Source: Clostridiales bacterium UBA4706
GTDB taxonomy: Bacteria > Bacillota > Clostridia > Oscillospirales > Oscillospiraceae
Direction: 5' to 3'
Assembly: GCA_002404605.1 (NCBI GenBank)
Contig: DHKA01000055.1
Location: forward strand, 4,284-32,277
DNA length: 27,994 nt
Shown: one piece after another, positions 21,284 to 27,994 of the stretch
Layout: every line of letters starts with the position of its first letter
How positions within the stretch are numbered: position 1 is the stretch's first letter
The notes under the pieces: model-generated
The model's database searches: none
Told to the model about the DNA's origin: nothing
The model's input: the letters and a program-made list of their open reading frames with translations, nothing else
Position numbers and translations under genes: made by a program

Positions 21284-22566
21284 ACGTCGTATGGCTCTCG
21301 CTCGGTCTCTTCTTCCTCTTCATGATCCTCGGCGTGCCGATCGCGATGTCCATCGGTCTCGCCGCGGGCGCGTCGCTCATGGCGATGGACACCTCCCTCG
21401 TCGTTATGGCGCAGAAGATGTTCATCTCCACCAACAGCTTCACGCTGATCGCCATTCCGTTCTTCATGCTCGTTGGCGCGATCATGGACCGCAGCGGCAT
21501 AACGGAAATGCTCGTAAACTTTGCCAAAGCCTGCATCGGCTGGATCCGCTACGGCATGGTGTATGTCACGATCCTCGCCGGTATCCTCATAGGCGGTATC
21601 TCCGGCTCCGCCACGGCGGACACCGCCGCGCTCAGCGGTATCCTGATCCCCGCGATGGAACGGCAGGGCTACCCGCGGGAATTTACCGCGCCGCTGCAGG
21701 CCTCCGCCGGTACGCTCGGCGTCATCATCCCGCCGAGCCTGTGCATGATCGTGCTCGGCAGCGTTACGAACCTGCAGGTAAGCAAGCTGTTCATCGCGGG
21801 CATCATCCCCGGCTGCATCGTTGGCCTGTGCATCGGCATCATCAGCTTCTTCATCTGCCGCAGCCAGGGCTTCGGTGAGTCCGACACGATGCGCTTCAGT
21901 CTCAAGTTCCTCGGCAAGTCCACGAAGGAAGCCGTCTGGGCGCTGCTCATCCCCGTCATCATCGTCGGCGGCATCCTCGCCGGTGTGTTCACGCCCACCG
22001 AGGCTTCGGTCATCGCCGTGGTGTACACGCTGTTCGTCGCGCTCATGGTGACGAAAACGATCCGTCTCAAGGATATCCCCGCCATCTTCTGCGACGCCGC
22101 CCGCTCCACCGGCACGGTCATGTTCGTCATCGGCACCTCCGCGGTGTGGAGCTGGATCCTCTCCTACGCGAACATCCCCGGCATGCTCGCGGACGCCATC
22201 ACGTCGTTCACGCAGAGCCCGTTCGTCGTCATGATGATCATCACCGTAATCTTCCTCATCGGCGGCATGTTCATCGACGGTACGCCGCTCATCATCATGC
22301 TCGTGCCGCTGCTCTATCCGGTCGCCACGGCGGTCGGCTTCGACCCGCTGGCCTTCGGCATCATCATCTGCATCTGCAACGCCATGGGCGCGATCACGCC
22401 GCCGGTCGGAGCGGCGCTGTTCGTTGCGTGCGCATCCGGCGGGGTCAAGCTGGAAAAGACGTTCAAGTACGTCTATCCCATCGTCATCGCCGAGCTTGCG
22501 GCCATCATCATTCTCTGCATTGCGCCCAAACTCGCTTCCTTCCTTCCGTCCGTCGTCGGCCGGTAA
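21280..22566 (+). CDS. dctM: TRAP transporter large permease DctM
   Basis: 428-aa channel subunit of the sodium-driven TRAP importer, with about 11-12 spans. Family blocks are present: GVPIAMSIGLAAG, AIPFFMLVGAIMDRSGI, GGISGSATADTAALSGILIPAM, IIPPSLCMIVLGS, a GVFTPTEASVIAVVY segment and MGAITPPVGAALFVACA. The pair GGISGSATAD and AITPPVG marks the two substrate and ion hairpins. The start overlaps the dctQ stop (ATGA) with AGGAGG upstream. Normal length. Confidence 0.95.
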   Translation: MNVVWLSLGLFFLFMILGVPIAMSIGLAAGASLMAMDTSLVVMAQKMFISTNSFTLIAIPFFMLVGAIMDRSGITEMLVNFAKACIGWIRYGMVYVTILAGILIGGISGSATADTAALSGILIPAMERQGYPREFTAPLQASAGTLGVIIPPSLCMIVLGSVTNLQVSKLFIAGIIPGCIVGLCIGIISFFICRSQGFGESDTMRFSLKFLGKSTKEAVWALLIPVIIVGGILAGVFTPTEASVIAVVYTLFVALMVTKTIRLKDIPAIFCDAARSTGTVMFVIGTSAVWSWILSYANIPGMLADAITSFTQSPFVVMMIITVIFLIGGMFIDGTPLIIMLVPLLYPVATAVGFDPLAFGIIICICNAMGAITPPVGAALFVACASGGVKLEKTFKYVYPIVIAELAAIIILCIAPKLASFLPSVVGR

Positions 22567-22590
22567 TTTGATGAAAAAGGAGATATTCCA

Positions 22591-23079
22591 ATGAAAACTC
22601 TGAAAGTTGAAGAGCTCACCAACGAAAGCTTCCGCGAATACGGCTCCTTCTCCGACATGCTCCACCCCACCGGAACGTTCCTCGGCGGCGTCCCCGCCCG
22701 CTTCTTCCGCGACCGCGTCGTCGCAAACTTCGACCCGACGAGCCTCGTCGCCTTCGGCGTGAACGAAATTTCGCCCCGCGAGAAGAACCTCATCGAAAAG
22801 ACCGAGCACCACTTCAACACCTGCGAAGTACTCATGCCGATGGACGGCGATCTCTATCTTGCGGTCGGCCCCGCGCGCAAGGCCCCCGATTACGGCGAGT
22901 TCCATGCCTTCCGCATCACGAAGGGCACGCTCGTCTGCCTGCGCCCCGGCACGTTCCACTCCGGTCCCTACACCGCGGGCGGCGAGATCGTTCACATGCT
23001 GCTCGCTCTGCCGGAGATGATGTACATGAAAGACTGCCACTTCTATCCCATCGACGAGCCGATCGAGATAGTGGAGTAA
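22591..23079 (+). CDS. AllA/ureidoglycolate lyase-like cupin
   Basis: 162-aa cupin-fold protein of the AllA superfamily. Recognisable are the EHHFNTCEVLMPMDGDLYLAVG strand pair, in which the His and Glu would hold a metal, and GTLVCLRPGTFHSGPY with the second His. True ureidoglycolate lyases act in allantoin breakdown, but no purine-degradation gene is near. Homologues beside sugar-acid genes suggest lyase or isomerase action on a small 2-oxo or hydroxy acid, which is inference. It is 24 bp after dctM with AAGGAG before the ATG. Confidence 0.75.
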   Translation: MKTLKVEELTNESFREYGSFSDMLHPTGTFLGGVPARFFRDRVVANFDPTSLVAFGVNEISPREKNLIEKTEHHFNTCEVLMPMDGDLYLAVGPARKAPDYGEFHAFRITKGTLVCLRPGTFHSGPYTAGGEIVHMLLALPEMMYMKDCHFYPIDEPIEIVE

Positions 23080-23100
23080 ACAGTTTCGGCAAATTGTTCC

Positions 23101-23118
23101 GTCTGCCGGCAGGCAGAC
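23101..23118 (+). other. Small intercistronic hairpin
   Basis: GTCTGCC-GGCA-GGCAGAC, a 7-bp perfect stem with a 4-nt loop between the AllA-like and short-chain dehydrogenase genes. No T tract follows. It is possibly an RNA processing or stability element. Confidence 0.4.
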
Positions 23119-23139
23119 CCATATCAGGAGGAATATACC

Positions 23140-23934
23140 ATGGCATTTGATCTTGGATTGGAAAACAAAGTCGTCGTGATCACCGGCGGCGCGACCGGCA
23201 TCGGCTTTGCCACCGGTCTGGAATTTGCCCGTCAGGGCGCGCACGTCGCAATCTGCGGACGCTCGGAGGCAAAGCTCGCCAAGGCGCGCGAGGCGTTCGC
23301 CGCCGAGGGCTTCGAGCTCTTCACCGAGGCGCTGGACGTGTGCGAGGCGGAAAAGCTGTACGCCTTCGGCGACCACGTCATCGAAAAATTCGGCCGTCTG
23401 GACGTGTGGATGAACAACGCCGGCATCGCCATCACCAAGCCGCTGCTCGAGTTCACGGAGGAAGAATGGAACCGCGTGCTCGATCTGAATCTGAACGCCG
23501 TGTTCCACGGCTCGCAGTACGCCGCGCGGAAAATGATCGCGCTCGGCAACGGCGGCGTCATTCTCAACGCCGGATCGTTCCAGGCGCTGATGCCGGCGGC
23601 CGCTGCGGTGCCCTACGGCACGACCAAGGCCGCGGTCGTCATGTTCAGCCGCACGTTCGCCGCGGAAATGGCGCCCTATAACATCCGCGTTCTCAGCTAC
23701 ATACCCGGCGTTATCAGCACGCCCATGGCCATCGACTGGCTCAACGAGACCGACCAGATCCGCAACATCCCCTCGTACCGCTACGGCTGTCCCGAAGATC
23801 TGGCAAACGCGCTCGTCTTCGTATCCTCGGATCGCGCCAGCTACATCAACGGCGTCCACATCGACGTGACCGGCGGCAAGTTCTGCGTGCAGAACCCCCG
23901 CTACGCCTTTGACCATATGGACAAATCCAAATAA
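23140..23934 (+). CDS. Short-chain dehydrogenase/reductase (SDR)
   Basis: 264-aa classical SDR. The NAD(P) loop is ITGGATGIGFATG (14-26), the structural motif NNAGIA is at 92-97, and the catalytic residues are Asn119, Ser146, Tyr159 and Lys163 (YGTTK). Arg41 after the second strand (CGRSE) suggests NADP preference or dual use. Its overall look is that of gluconate-5-dehydrogenase or sugar-acid oxidoreductases. A late segment INGVHIDVTGGKFC is the usual C-terminal block. In this operon it probably oxidises or reduces a hydroxyl of the imported acid. CAGGAGG lies upstream of the ATG. Confidence 0.92.
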   Translation: MAFDLGLENKVVVITGGATGIGFATGLEFARQGAHVAICGRSEAKLAKAREAFAAEGFELFTEALDVCEAEKLYAFGDHVIEKFGRLDVWMNNAGIAITKPLLEFTEEEWNRVLDLNLNAVFHGSQYAARKMIALGNGGVILNAGSFQALMPAAAAVPYGTTKAAVVMFSRTFAAEMAPYNIRVLSYIPGVISTPMAIDWLNETDQIRNIPSYRYGCPEDLANALVFVSSDRASYINGVHIDVTGGKFCVQNPRYAFDHMDKSK

Positions 23935-23951
23935 AGGAGCACACCATCACC

Positions 23952-24911
23952 ATGGAACAGAAAACCGTATTTATCGGTGCGACCGGCTACGACCATTACT
24001 GCACGGAGGGCCGGAAAAAGCTGCTTGACGCGGGCTGCCGCCTGATCGAAAACCAGCTCGGCCGCCCGTACACCGCCGAAGAGCTCAAGGCCATCGGCGG
24101 CGAGATCAACGCCGTCATCTGCGGCTGCGAGGTATGGAACGAGGAAACGATCGCCGCCGCGCCGAATCTGAAGGTCATCGTCAAGTTCGGCGTCGGTGTG
24201 GACAACATCGACCAGGAGGCCGCCAAACGCCACGGCGTGCAGGTGGCCAACTGCCCCGGCATGAACTCCGTCGCCGTGGCGGAGCAGACGTTCGCGCTGC
24301 TGCTCGGCTGCATGCGCGAGGTGCCGGCGCTCGACCGCGCCGTGCGCGAGGGCCGCTGGGAGCGCCGCGTGTTCCCGGAGATCTGCGGCTCGGTGTTCGG
24401 CGTTCTCGGCTTCGGCGCCGCCGGACGGGAGATCGCGCTGCGCGCCCGGGCGTTCGGCGCGGAGGTCCTCGCCTACGATAAATACCCCAACTACGCCTTT
24501 GCCGAGCAGATCGGCGCGAAGATCGTCTCGCTCGACGAGGTGCTCGAGCAGTCCGACATCATCTCCGTCAACCTGCCGGCGCTGCCCGATACGCTGCATA
24601 TCATCAACGCGGAGAATATCGCGCGCATGCGCGACGGCGTCGTGATCGTCAATGCGGCCCGCGGCGTTCTGGCCGATGAAACCGCCGTCGCCGCGGCGCT
24701 GGGGTCGGGAAAGATCTTTGCGTATGCCTCCGATGTATACGAGTCCGAGCCGGTGCAGGGCGATTCGCCGCTCATCCATTGCGAGCGCGCCGTCCTCTCG
24801 CCGCATCTCGCGGGAGAGAGCACCAACAGCTACCGGAAGATCGGAAACGCAACGGCGGAGGGCGTCCTTGCCGTTCTGGCGGGCGGAGAAGTGCCGCACC
24901 GTCTCGCATAA
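23952..24911 (+). CDS. D-2-hydroxyacid dehydrogenase (NAD-dependent)
   Basis: 319-aa D-isomer-specific 2-hydroxyacid dehydrogenase of the SerA/GyaR type. The Rossmann loop is GFGAAG (153-158) with Asp176 following the second strand, which favours NAD. Catalytic residues are Arg237 (NAARG), Glu266 (YESEP) and His285 (LSPHLAG). The N-terminal catalytic half has VKFGVGVDNID and NSVAVAEQTFALLLG. There is no ACT domain, so it is not a serine-pathway PGDH of the long type. Likely role: interconversion of a 2-hydroxy and a 2-oxo sugar acid. It begins 17 bp after the SDR gene. Confidence 0.92.
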   Translation: MEQKTVFIGATGYDHYCTEGRKKLLDAGCRLIENQLGRPYTAEELKAIGGEINAVICGCEVWNEETIAAAPNLKVIVKFGVGVDNIDQEAAKRHGVQVANCPGMNSVAVAEQTFALLLGCMREVPALDRAVREGRWERRVFPEICGSVFGVLGFGAAGREIALRARAFGAEVLAYDKYPNYAFAEQIGAKIVSLDEVLEQSDIISVNLPALPDTLHIINAENIARMRDGVVIVNAARGVLADETAVAAALGSGKIFAYASDVYESEPVQGDSPLIHCERAVLSPHLAGESTNSYRKIGNATAEGVLAVLAGGEVPHRLA

Positions 24912-24944
24912 GGCGCGCCCACGCTTCGGAAAGGAGTTTTTGTT

Positions 24945-25850
24945 ATGAAAAAGTTCTACGGCGTCGTTACGCCGCTTTCCACGCCGATGTGCGCGGACGA
25001 GAGCGTCGATTATGACAGTCTCGAAAGTCTCTGCCATTTTCTGATTGAAAAGGGCATCAACGGTCTCTATCCCAACGGTACCACCGGTGAGGTCATTTAT
25101 CTCTCGGCGGACGAGCGCAAGAAGATCCTCGAGCATGTGGTGAAGGCCGCGGCCGGACACGCCGTGGTGTTCTCCATGGTCGGCGCCGCCACCACGGCGG
25201 AGACGATCGAGCTGGCGCAGCACGCCGAAAAGGCGGGCGCGGACGGCATCGGCGTCGTCACGCCGTACTATCACAAGCTCAGCAACGACCAGCTTTTCGC
25301 ACATTATAAAAAGGTCTCGGAGTCGATCGCGCCCGATTTTCCGATCTACCTTTACGCCATCCCCCAGCTCGCGGCGAACGACATCTCCGTCTCTCTCGCC
25401 GAGCGCATCGCGGACGAGTGCCCGAACGTCATCGGCATCAAGTACAGCTATCCCGATATGCCGCGGATGCTGAAGTTCATGGATGTCCGCGGCGGGGATT
25501 TCTCCGTTGTTACCGGTCCGGACGACCTTTTCTACTGCCTGCTCTCTTCCGGCGGCGACGGCACGATCTCCGGCAACTCCAACGTCATCCCGGAGTGCTA
25601 TGCCGCCGTGTACAGCGCATTTCTCCGCGGGGACTACACCGCCGCGGCGAAGCTGCAGGACCGCGTGATCCGGCTCAACGCCGTGCTCAGCGGGCCGAAC
25701 AGTCTCGCCTGCTACAAGGCGGGCCTCGTCCATCGCGGCGTGATCGCGCACCGGACGCTCCGCTCCCCGCTGGCTACCCTCGCCCCCGCCGAGGAGGAAG
25801 CGCTGCTGGCGCGGCTGGAGGAAATGGACTATACAAATCCTTGCGTTTGA
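24945..25850 (+). CDS. DapA-family (dihydrodipicolinate synthase-like) aldolase
   Basis: 301-aa class I aldolase of the DHDPS/NAL superfamily. It has GTTGE (45-49) for carboxylate binding, the catalytic Tyr137 in YLYAIPQ and the Schiff-base Lys166 in IGIKYSY, followed by a GPDDLFYCLLSSGGDGTISGNSN segment. Pyruvate is the usual donor or product. The family includes 2-keto-3-deoxy-sugar-acid aldolases and lyases. No lysine-biosynthesis gene is nearby, so pyruvate-releasing cleavage in the operon's pathway is the best guess. Normal length; AAGGAG precedes the ATG. Confidence 0.92.
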   Translation: MKKFYGVVTPLSTPMCADESVDYDSLESLCHFLIEKGINGLYPNGTTGEVIYLSADERKKILEHVVKAAAGHAVVFSMVGAATTAETIELAQHAEKAGADGIGVVTPYYHKLSNDQLFAHYKKVSESIAPDFPIYLYAIPQLAANDISVSLAERIADECPNVIGIKYSYPDMPRMLKFMDVRGGDFSVVTGPDDLFYCLLSSGGDGTISGNSNVIPECYAAVYSAFLRGDYTAAAKLQDRVIRLNAVLSGPNSLACYKAGLVHRGVIAHRTLRSPLATLAPAEEEALLARLEEMDYTNPCV

Positions 25851-25884
25851 GCGCCGGGTACGATAAAATAAGGAGGAACGATAT

Positions 25885-27078
25885 ATGAGCAACCGAGAGA
25901 TCATTTCTTCCACCTACGAAAAACACGGCGGGATCTTCCGTTTGATCCCGATCTTTGTGCCGCGTCCGTTTTCGACGCCGGGCCGCCGCCTGCGGCTGCA
26001 TCCGGACGATTACTACGCCTTCGGCACGGAGCGCGGCGCGATCAAGGAGCGGTGGTTTTCGAGCGTCATCCACTGCAACAACGGCCCGCTGACCCGCCCG
26101 GACGAGGGCTTGAGCTACGTTTCCTACGGCACGACGCCGGAAGAGAAGTTCACGCTCAAGGAAGCCGTCGAGCAGCTCGGCGCAAGGCTCATCGGGCAGG
26201 ATATGATGGACAGGTACGGCACCTGGCCGATGTACTCGAAGTTCTTCGACTACGATGTGCCGCTGTTCCACCACCTGCATCTGGACTTCCCGGCCGCGGC
26301 GAAGATCGGCGTGCTCGGCAAGCCCGAGGCGTATTACTACCCGCCGCAGTATAATAACTACGCCGGCTCCATGCCGGTGACGTATTTCGGCTTCGACCCC
26401 GACTGCACGAAGGAAGAGGTGCGCGAGCGTCTTGTGAATTACGAGAAGGAGGACATCCGAATCACGGAGCTCTCCCGCGCGTTCCGGATCGAGCTCGGGA
26501 CGGGGTGGTATACGCCGCCCGGGGTGGTGCATGCGCCCGGCTCTTACCTGACATACGAGCCGCAGTGGAACAGCGACGTGAACTCGGTGTTCGAGAACGT
26601 CGCCTCCGGCGAGGTCTACAGCCGCGACTTCCTCGTGGAGAACCTGCCCGAGGAGGAGAAGGACAGCATAGACGCCGTGATGGATCTGATGGACTGGGAC
26701 GCGAATGTGGATCCGCACTATAAGCAGACGTACTTCCGCCCGCCGGTGGTCGCATCGGAGGAGGAGGGAAAGTACGTGGAGAAGTGGGTCGTATACGGGA
26801 ATCCGTACATCGGGGCGAAGGAGCTCACGGTGTATCCGGGGCAGACGGTCACGATCCGCGACAGCGGCGCATACGGCTGCATCCTGACGCAGGGGCACGG
26901 CGCGATCGGGGATTACGAGTGCGAGGCCGCGGGGATGCTGCGGTTCGGGCAGCTGAGCGCGGACGAGTACTTTGTCGGCGCGGAGACTGCGGCGAAAGGC
27001 GTCACGATCACGAACAAATCGTGCGAGCCGCTGGTCATGCTCAAGCACTTCGGCCCCAACCATCCCGAAAAGCCGTAA
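25885..27078 (+). CDS. Zinc-cupin, phosphomannose-isomerase-like protein of unknown function
   Basis: 397-aa bicupin-like protein. The first barrel contains a complete metal set like that of type I sugar isomerases: His130 and His132 (FHHLHLDF), Glu148 (GKPEAYY) and His216 (PPGVVHAPGS), preceded by a GTGWYTPPG turn. The second half repeats a cupin strand pattern (KELTVYPGQTV through LRFGQLSADEYFV) and ends in CEPLVMLKHFGP. No signal peptide is present. Such proteins lack an assigned reaction to my knowledge; an aldose-ketose or uronate isomerase role fits the neighbours. It is followed 31 bp later by the mutarotase gene. AAGGAGG lies upstream of the ATG. Confidence 0.75.
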   Translation: MSNREIISSTYEKHGGIFRLIPIFVPRPFSTPGRRLRLHPDDYYAFGTERGAIKERWFSSVIHCNNGPLTRPDEGLSYVSYGTTPEEKFTLKEAVEQLGARLIGQDMMDRYGTWPMYSKFFDYDVPLFHHLHLDFPAAAKIGVLGKPEAYYYPPQYNNYAGSMPVTYFGFDPDCTKEEVRERLVNYEKEDIRITELSRAFRIELGTGWYTPPGVVHAPGSYLTYEPQWNSDVNSVFENVASGEVYSRDFLVENLPEEEKDSIDAVMDLMDWDANVDPHYKQTYFRPPVVASEEEGKYVEKWVVYGNPYIGAKELTVYPGQTVTIRDSGAYGCILTQGHGAIGDYECEAAGMLRFGQLSADEYFVGAETAAKGVTITNKSCEPLVMLKHFGPNHPEKP

Positions 27079-27109
27079 ATAAGCCAAAGATACAAGGAGG
27101 AAAAAAGCC

Positions 27110-27565
27110 ATGCTCAACCACATTTCACCGGTATTCTCTCCGGAGCTTCTCGCCGCAATCTATGCGATGGGACACGGGGACACGATCGTGCTGGCGGACG
27201 GGAACTTCCCCTCGGACGGGGTGAGCCGCCGCGGCGCGGTGGAGATCATCCGCGCGGACGGTCACGGCATCCCGGAGCTTCTCGACGCCATTCTGGCGCT
27301 CATGCCGCTGGATACCTACACCGAAAAGCCGGTGCTGTACATGGCAAAGTCCGAGTGCGACCGCGATCTTGCGCTGCCCATTCTGGACGAATACAAAAAG
27401 ATCATCGAGAAGTACGACGAGCGCGGCGAGGCGTGCACGGGCTATCTGGAGCGGTATGCGTTCTATGATAAGGCGGAGCAGGCCTGCTACATCGTGCAGA
27501 GCGGCGAGACCTCGCAGTATGCGAACATCATCCTGCAGAAGGGTGTCGTCAAGCGGAATAAGTGA
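27110..27565 (+). CDS. FucU/RbsD-family sugar mutarotase
   Basis: 151-aa protein of the RbsD/FucU fold, which speeds interconversion of sugar anomers. Conserved catalytic features are His22 in YAMGHGDTIVLADGNFP with Asp30, a middle DALLxLMPLDTY-like block (DAILALMPLDTY), and ETSQYANIILQKGV at the C-terminus with the ring-binding Tyr. The length and RRGAVEIIRADG segment favour FucU over RbsD. Its presence says that the pathway handles a free reducing sugar or uronate. It is the last gene before the operon terminator; AAGGAGG precedes the ATG. Confidence 0.9.
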   Translation: MLNHISPVFSPELLAAIYAMGHGDTIVLADGNFPSDGVSRRGAVEIIRADGHGIPELLDAILALMPLDTYTEKPVLYMAKSECDRDLALPILDEYKKIIEKYDERGEACTGYLERYAFYDKAEQACYIVQSGETSQYANIILQKGVVKRNK

Positions 27566-27584
27566 TCGACCCTTTTCTCCTTTC

Positions 27585-27622
27585 GGGGCGTCCGTGCCGT
27601 TTTGGCCGGACGCCCCGTTTTC
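27585..27622 (+). terminator. Rho-independent terminator of the sugar operon
   Basis: GGGGCGTCCG and CGGACGCCCC form a 10-bp stem with a 12-nt loop, followed by GTTTTCG. It is 20 bp after the mutarotase stop and marks the end of the unit starting at 18666. Confidence 0.83.
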
Positions 27623-27671
27623 GCGTTTTCAGCAGAAAAGAAAAAGGTGTCAGCAGGATCGTTCTGAACTG

Positions 27672-27718
27672 CACCCCATTTGTTAGACAGTATGATATAC
27701 TATCTAACAAGTGGGGTG
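27672..27718 (+). other. Large hairpin at the IS left end over the OrfA ribosome site
   Basis: CACCCCATTTGTTAGACAGT and the complementary arm ending TTAGATAGTAT on the opposite strand make a stem of about 22 bp with one mismatch, one G-T wobble and a very small loop. The 3' arm contains GTGGGGTG, the only ribosome-site-like sequence before the OrfA ATG. A transcript entering from outside would fold and hide it. Confidence 0.75.
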
Positions 27719-27725
27719 TTTTACT

Positions 27726-27994
27726 ATGCCAAAGGGAGTACCAAACAAACGGTATACGCCGGAATTCAAAAAGTTGGTCGTGGAAACCATGCAGAAGGAA
27801 AAGCTGAGCTACAGTGAGACGGCAAGACAGTTTGAGGTCAATGGTCACAACCGCATTGCTGCATGGGAACGGATCTATCTGGAGGAAGGCCCGGAAGGCT
27901 TCGCCATCGAACGGCGTGGCCGCGGCAGTAAGGGGCGTCCACCAAAGCAGTTGCCAAAGCAGGTAGAAGAAGATCTGCTGGCCGAAGTGCAGCG
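27726..27994 (+). CDS. IS3-family transposase OrfA (helix-turn-helix), 3' partial
   Basis: 89 codons seen, open at the right edge. The N-terminus reads YTPEFKKLVVETMQKEKLSY then SETARQFEV, a typical HTH_Tnp/IS150-like DNA-binding start, followed by a second helix block NRIAAWERIYLEEGPEGF and the basic linker RRGRGSKGRPPK. These small proteins bind the element's ends and are normally joined to the OrfB integrase by ribosomal frameshifting. Base composition is lower in GC than the neighbouring operon, in line with a mobile origin. Confidence 0.88.
   Translation, partial: MPKGVPNKRYTPEFKKLVVETMQKEKLSYSETARQFEVNGHNRIAAWERIYLEEGPEGFAIERRGRGSKGRPPKQLPKQVEEDLLAEVQ

Larger units (their letters stand above)
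27665..27994 (+). mobile_element. IS3-type insertion sequence, left part
   Basis: The probable left end starts with TGAACTGCACCCC at about 27665, in the style of IS3/IS150 ends (terminal TG), followed by a near-palindromic end structure and the OrfA start at 27726. The element runs off the window, so the right end, target duplication and OrfB are not seen. It has landed about 100 bp after the sugar operon and breaks no recognised gene. Confidence 0.75.

Noticed and set aside
18660..25913. Long minus-strand open frames (18660-20777, 21244-23916, 23901-25913)
   Set aside because: They lie exactly opposite strongly supported plus-strand genes, cross gene borders and have no family motifs or ribosome sites.
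1..27994. CRISPR arrays, tRNA or rRNA genes, prophage
   Set aside because: I saw no regularly spaced repeats, cloverleaf-like sequences, rRNA segments or phage structural genes.

Overview
This looks like the chromosome of a GC-rich, anaerobic, endospore-lineage member of the Clostridia, most likely an Oscillospiraceae relative. That is inference. It rests on a SpoIIP sporulation hydrolase with a sigma-E-like promoter, a reverse rubrerythrin beside a PerR regulator, a compact SufC-SufB pair, Gram-positive lipoprotein signals, strong AGGAGG ribosome sites and an intergenic repeat of the kind common in that family. The window starts inside sufC and ends inside an insertion sequence.

Layout. 1-1450: end of a sufC-sufB iron-sulfur operon, closed by a strong terminator. 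1576-5186: an iron-complex-type ABC importer (permease, ATPase, lipoprotein) with a translationally coupled SAM methyltransferase. 5283-6658: a DUF4867 cupin-like protein, a nucleotidyltransferase and a coupled 33-residue ORF. 6718-8035 (minus): rsmG and a membrane/zinc-ribbon protein, separated by a MITE-like repeat. 8109-9823: spoIIP and a twin-CBS protein. 9860-11253: a tetR gene with a perfect consensus promoter and a palindromic operator candidate, followed by two decayed GNAT acetyltransferase genes. 11254-12220: a DUF3795 protein and a small kinase-like protein. 12231-13360: perR and reverse rubrerythrin behind a PerR/Fur-type box. 13462-15950: a DUF6951-like protein, pyrophosphatase, a DUF805 gene broken by one amber codon, and a PHP phosphoesterase. 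16079-17033 (minus): a truncated DUF2201-type gene joined to the tail of a DUF4097 gene.

17182-27622 is the most interesting part. A LacI-family regulator is divergent from an apparent ten-gene operon: an AroE-like dehydrogenase with an altered substrate pocket, a three-part TRAP transporter (DctP, DctQ, DctM), an AllA-like cupin, a short-chain dehydrogenase, a D-2-hydroxyacid dehydrogenase, a DapA-type aldolase, a zinc-cupin isomerase-like protein and a FucU/RbsD mutarotase. The divergent intergenic region holds one good promoter in each direction and two CG-centred operator candidates. Taken together this reads as uptake and breakdown of an acidic reducing sugar or related carboxylated polyol, ending in a pyruvate-releasing aldol cleavage. 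The substrate cannot be named from sequence, and the gene combination does not match a pathway I recognise.

The window also shows local decay: two GNAT remnants, the amber DUF805 gene, the DUF2201/DUF4097 junction, and an IS3-type element starting about 100 bp after the sugar operon.
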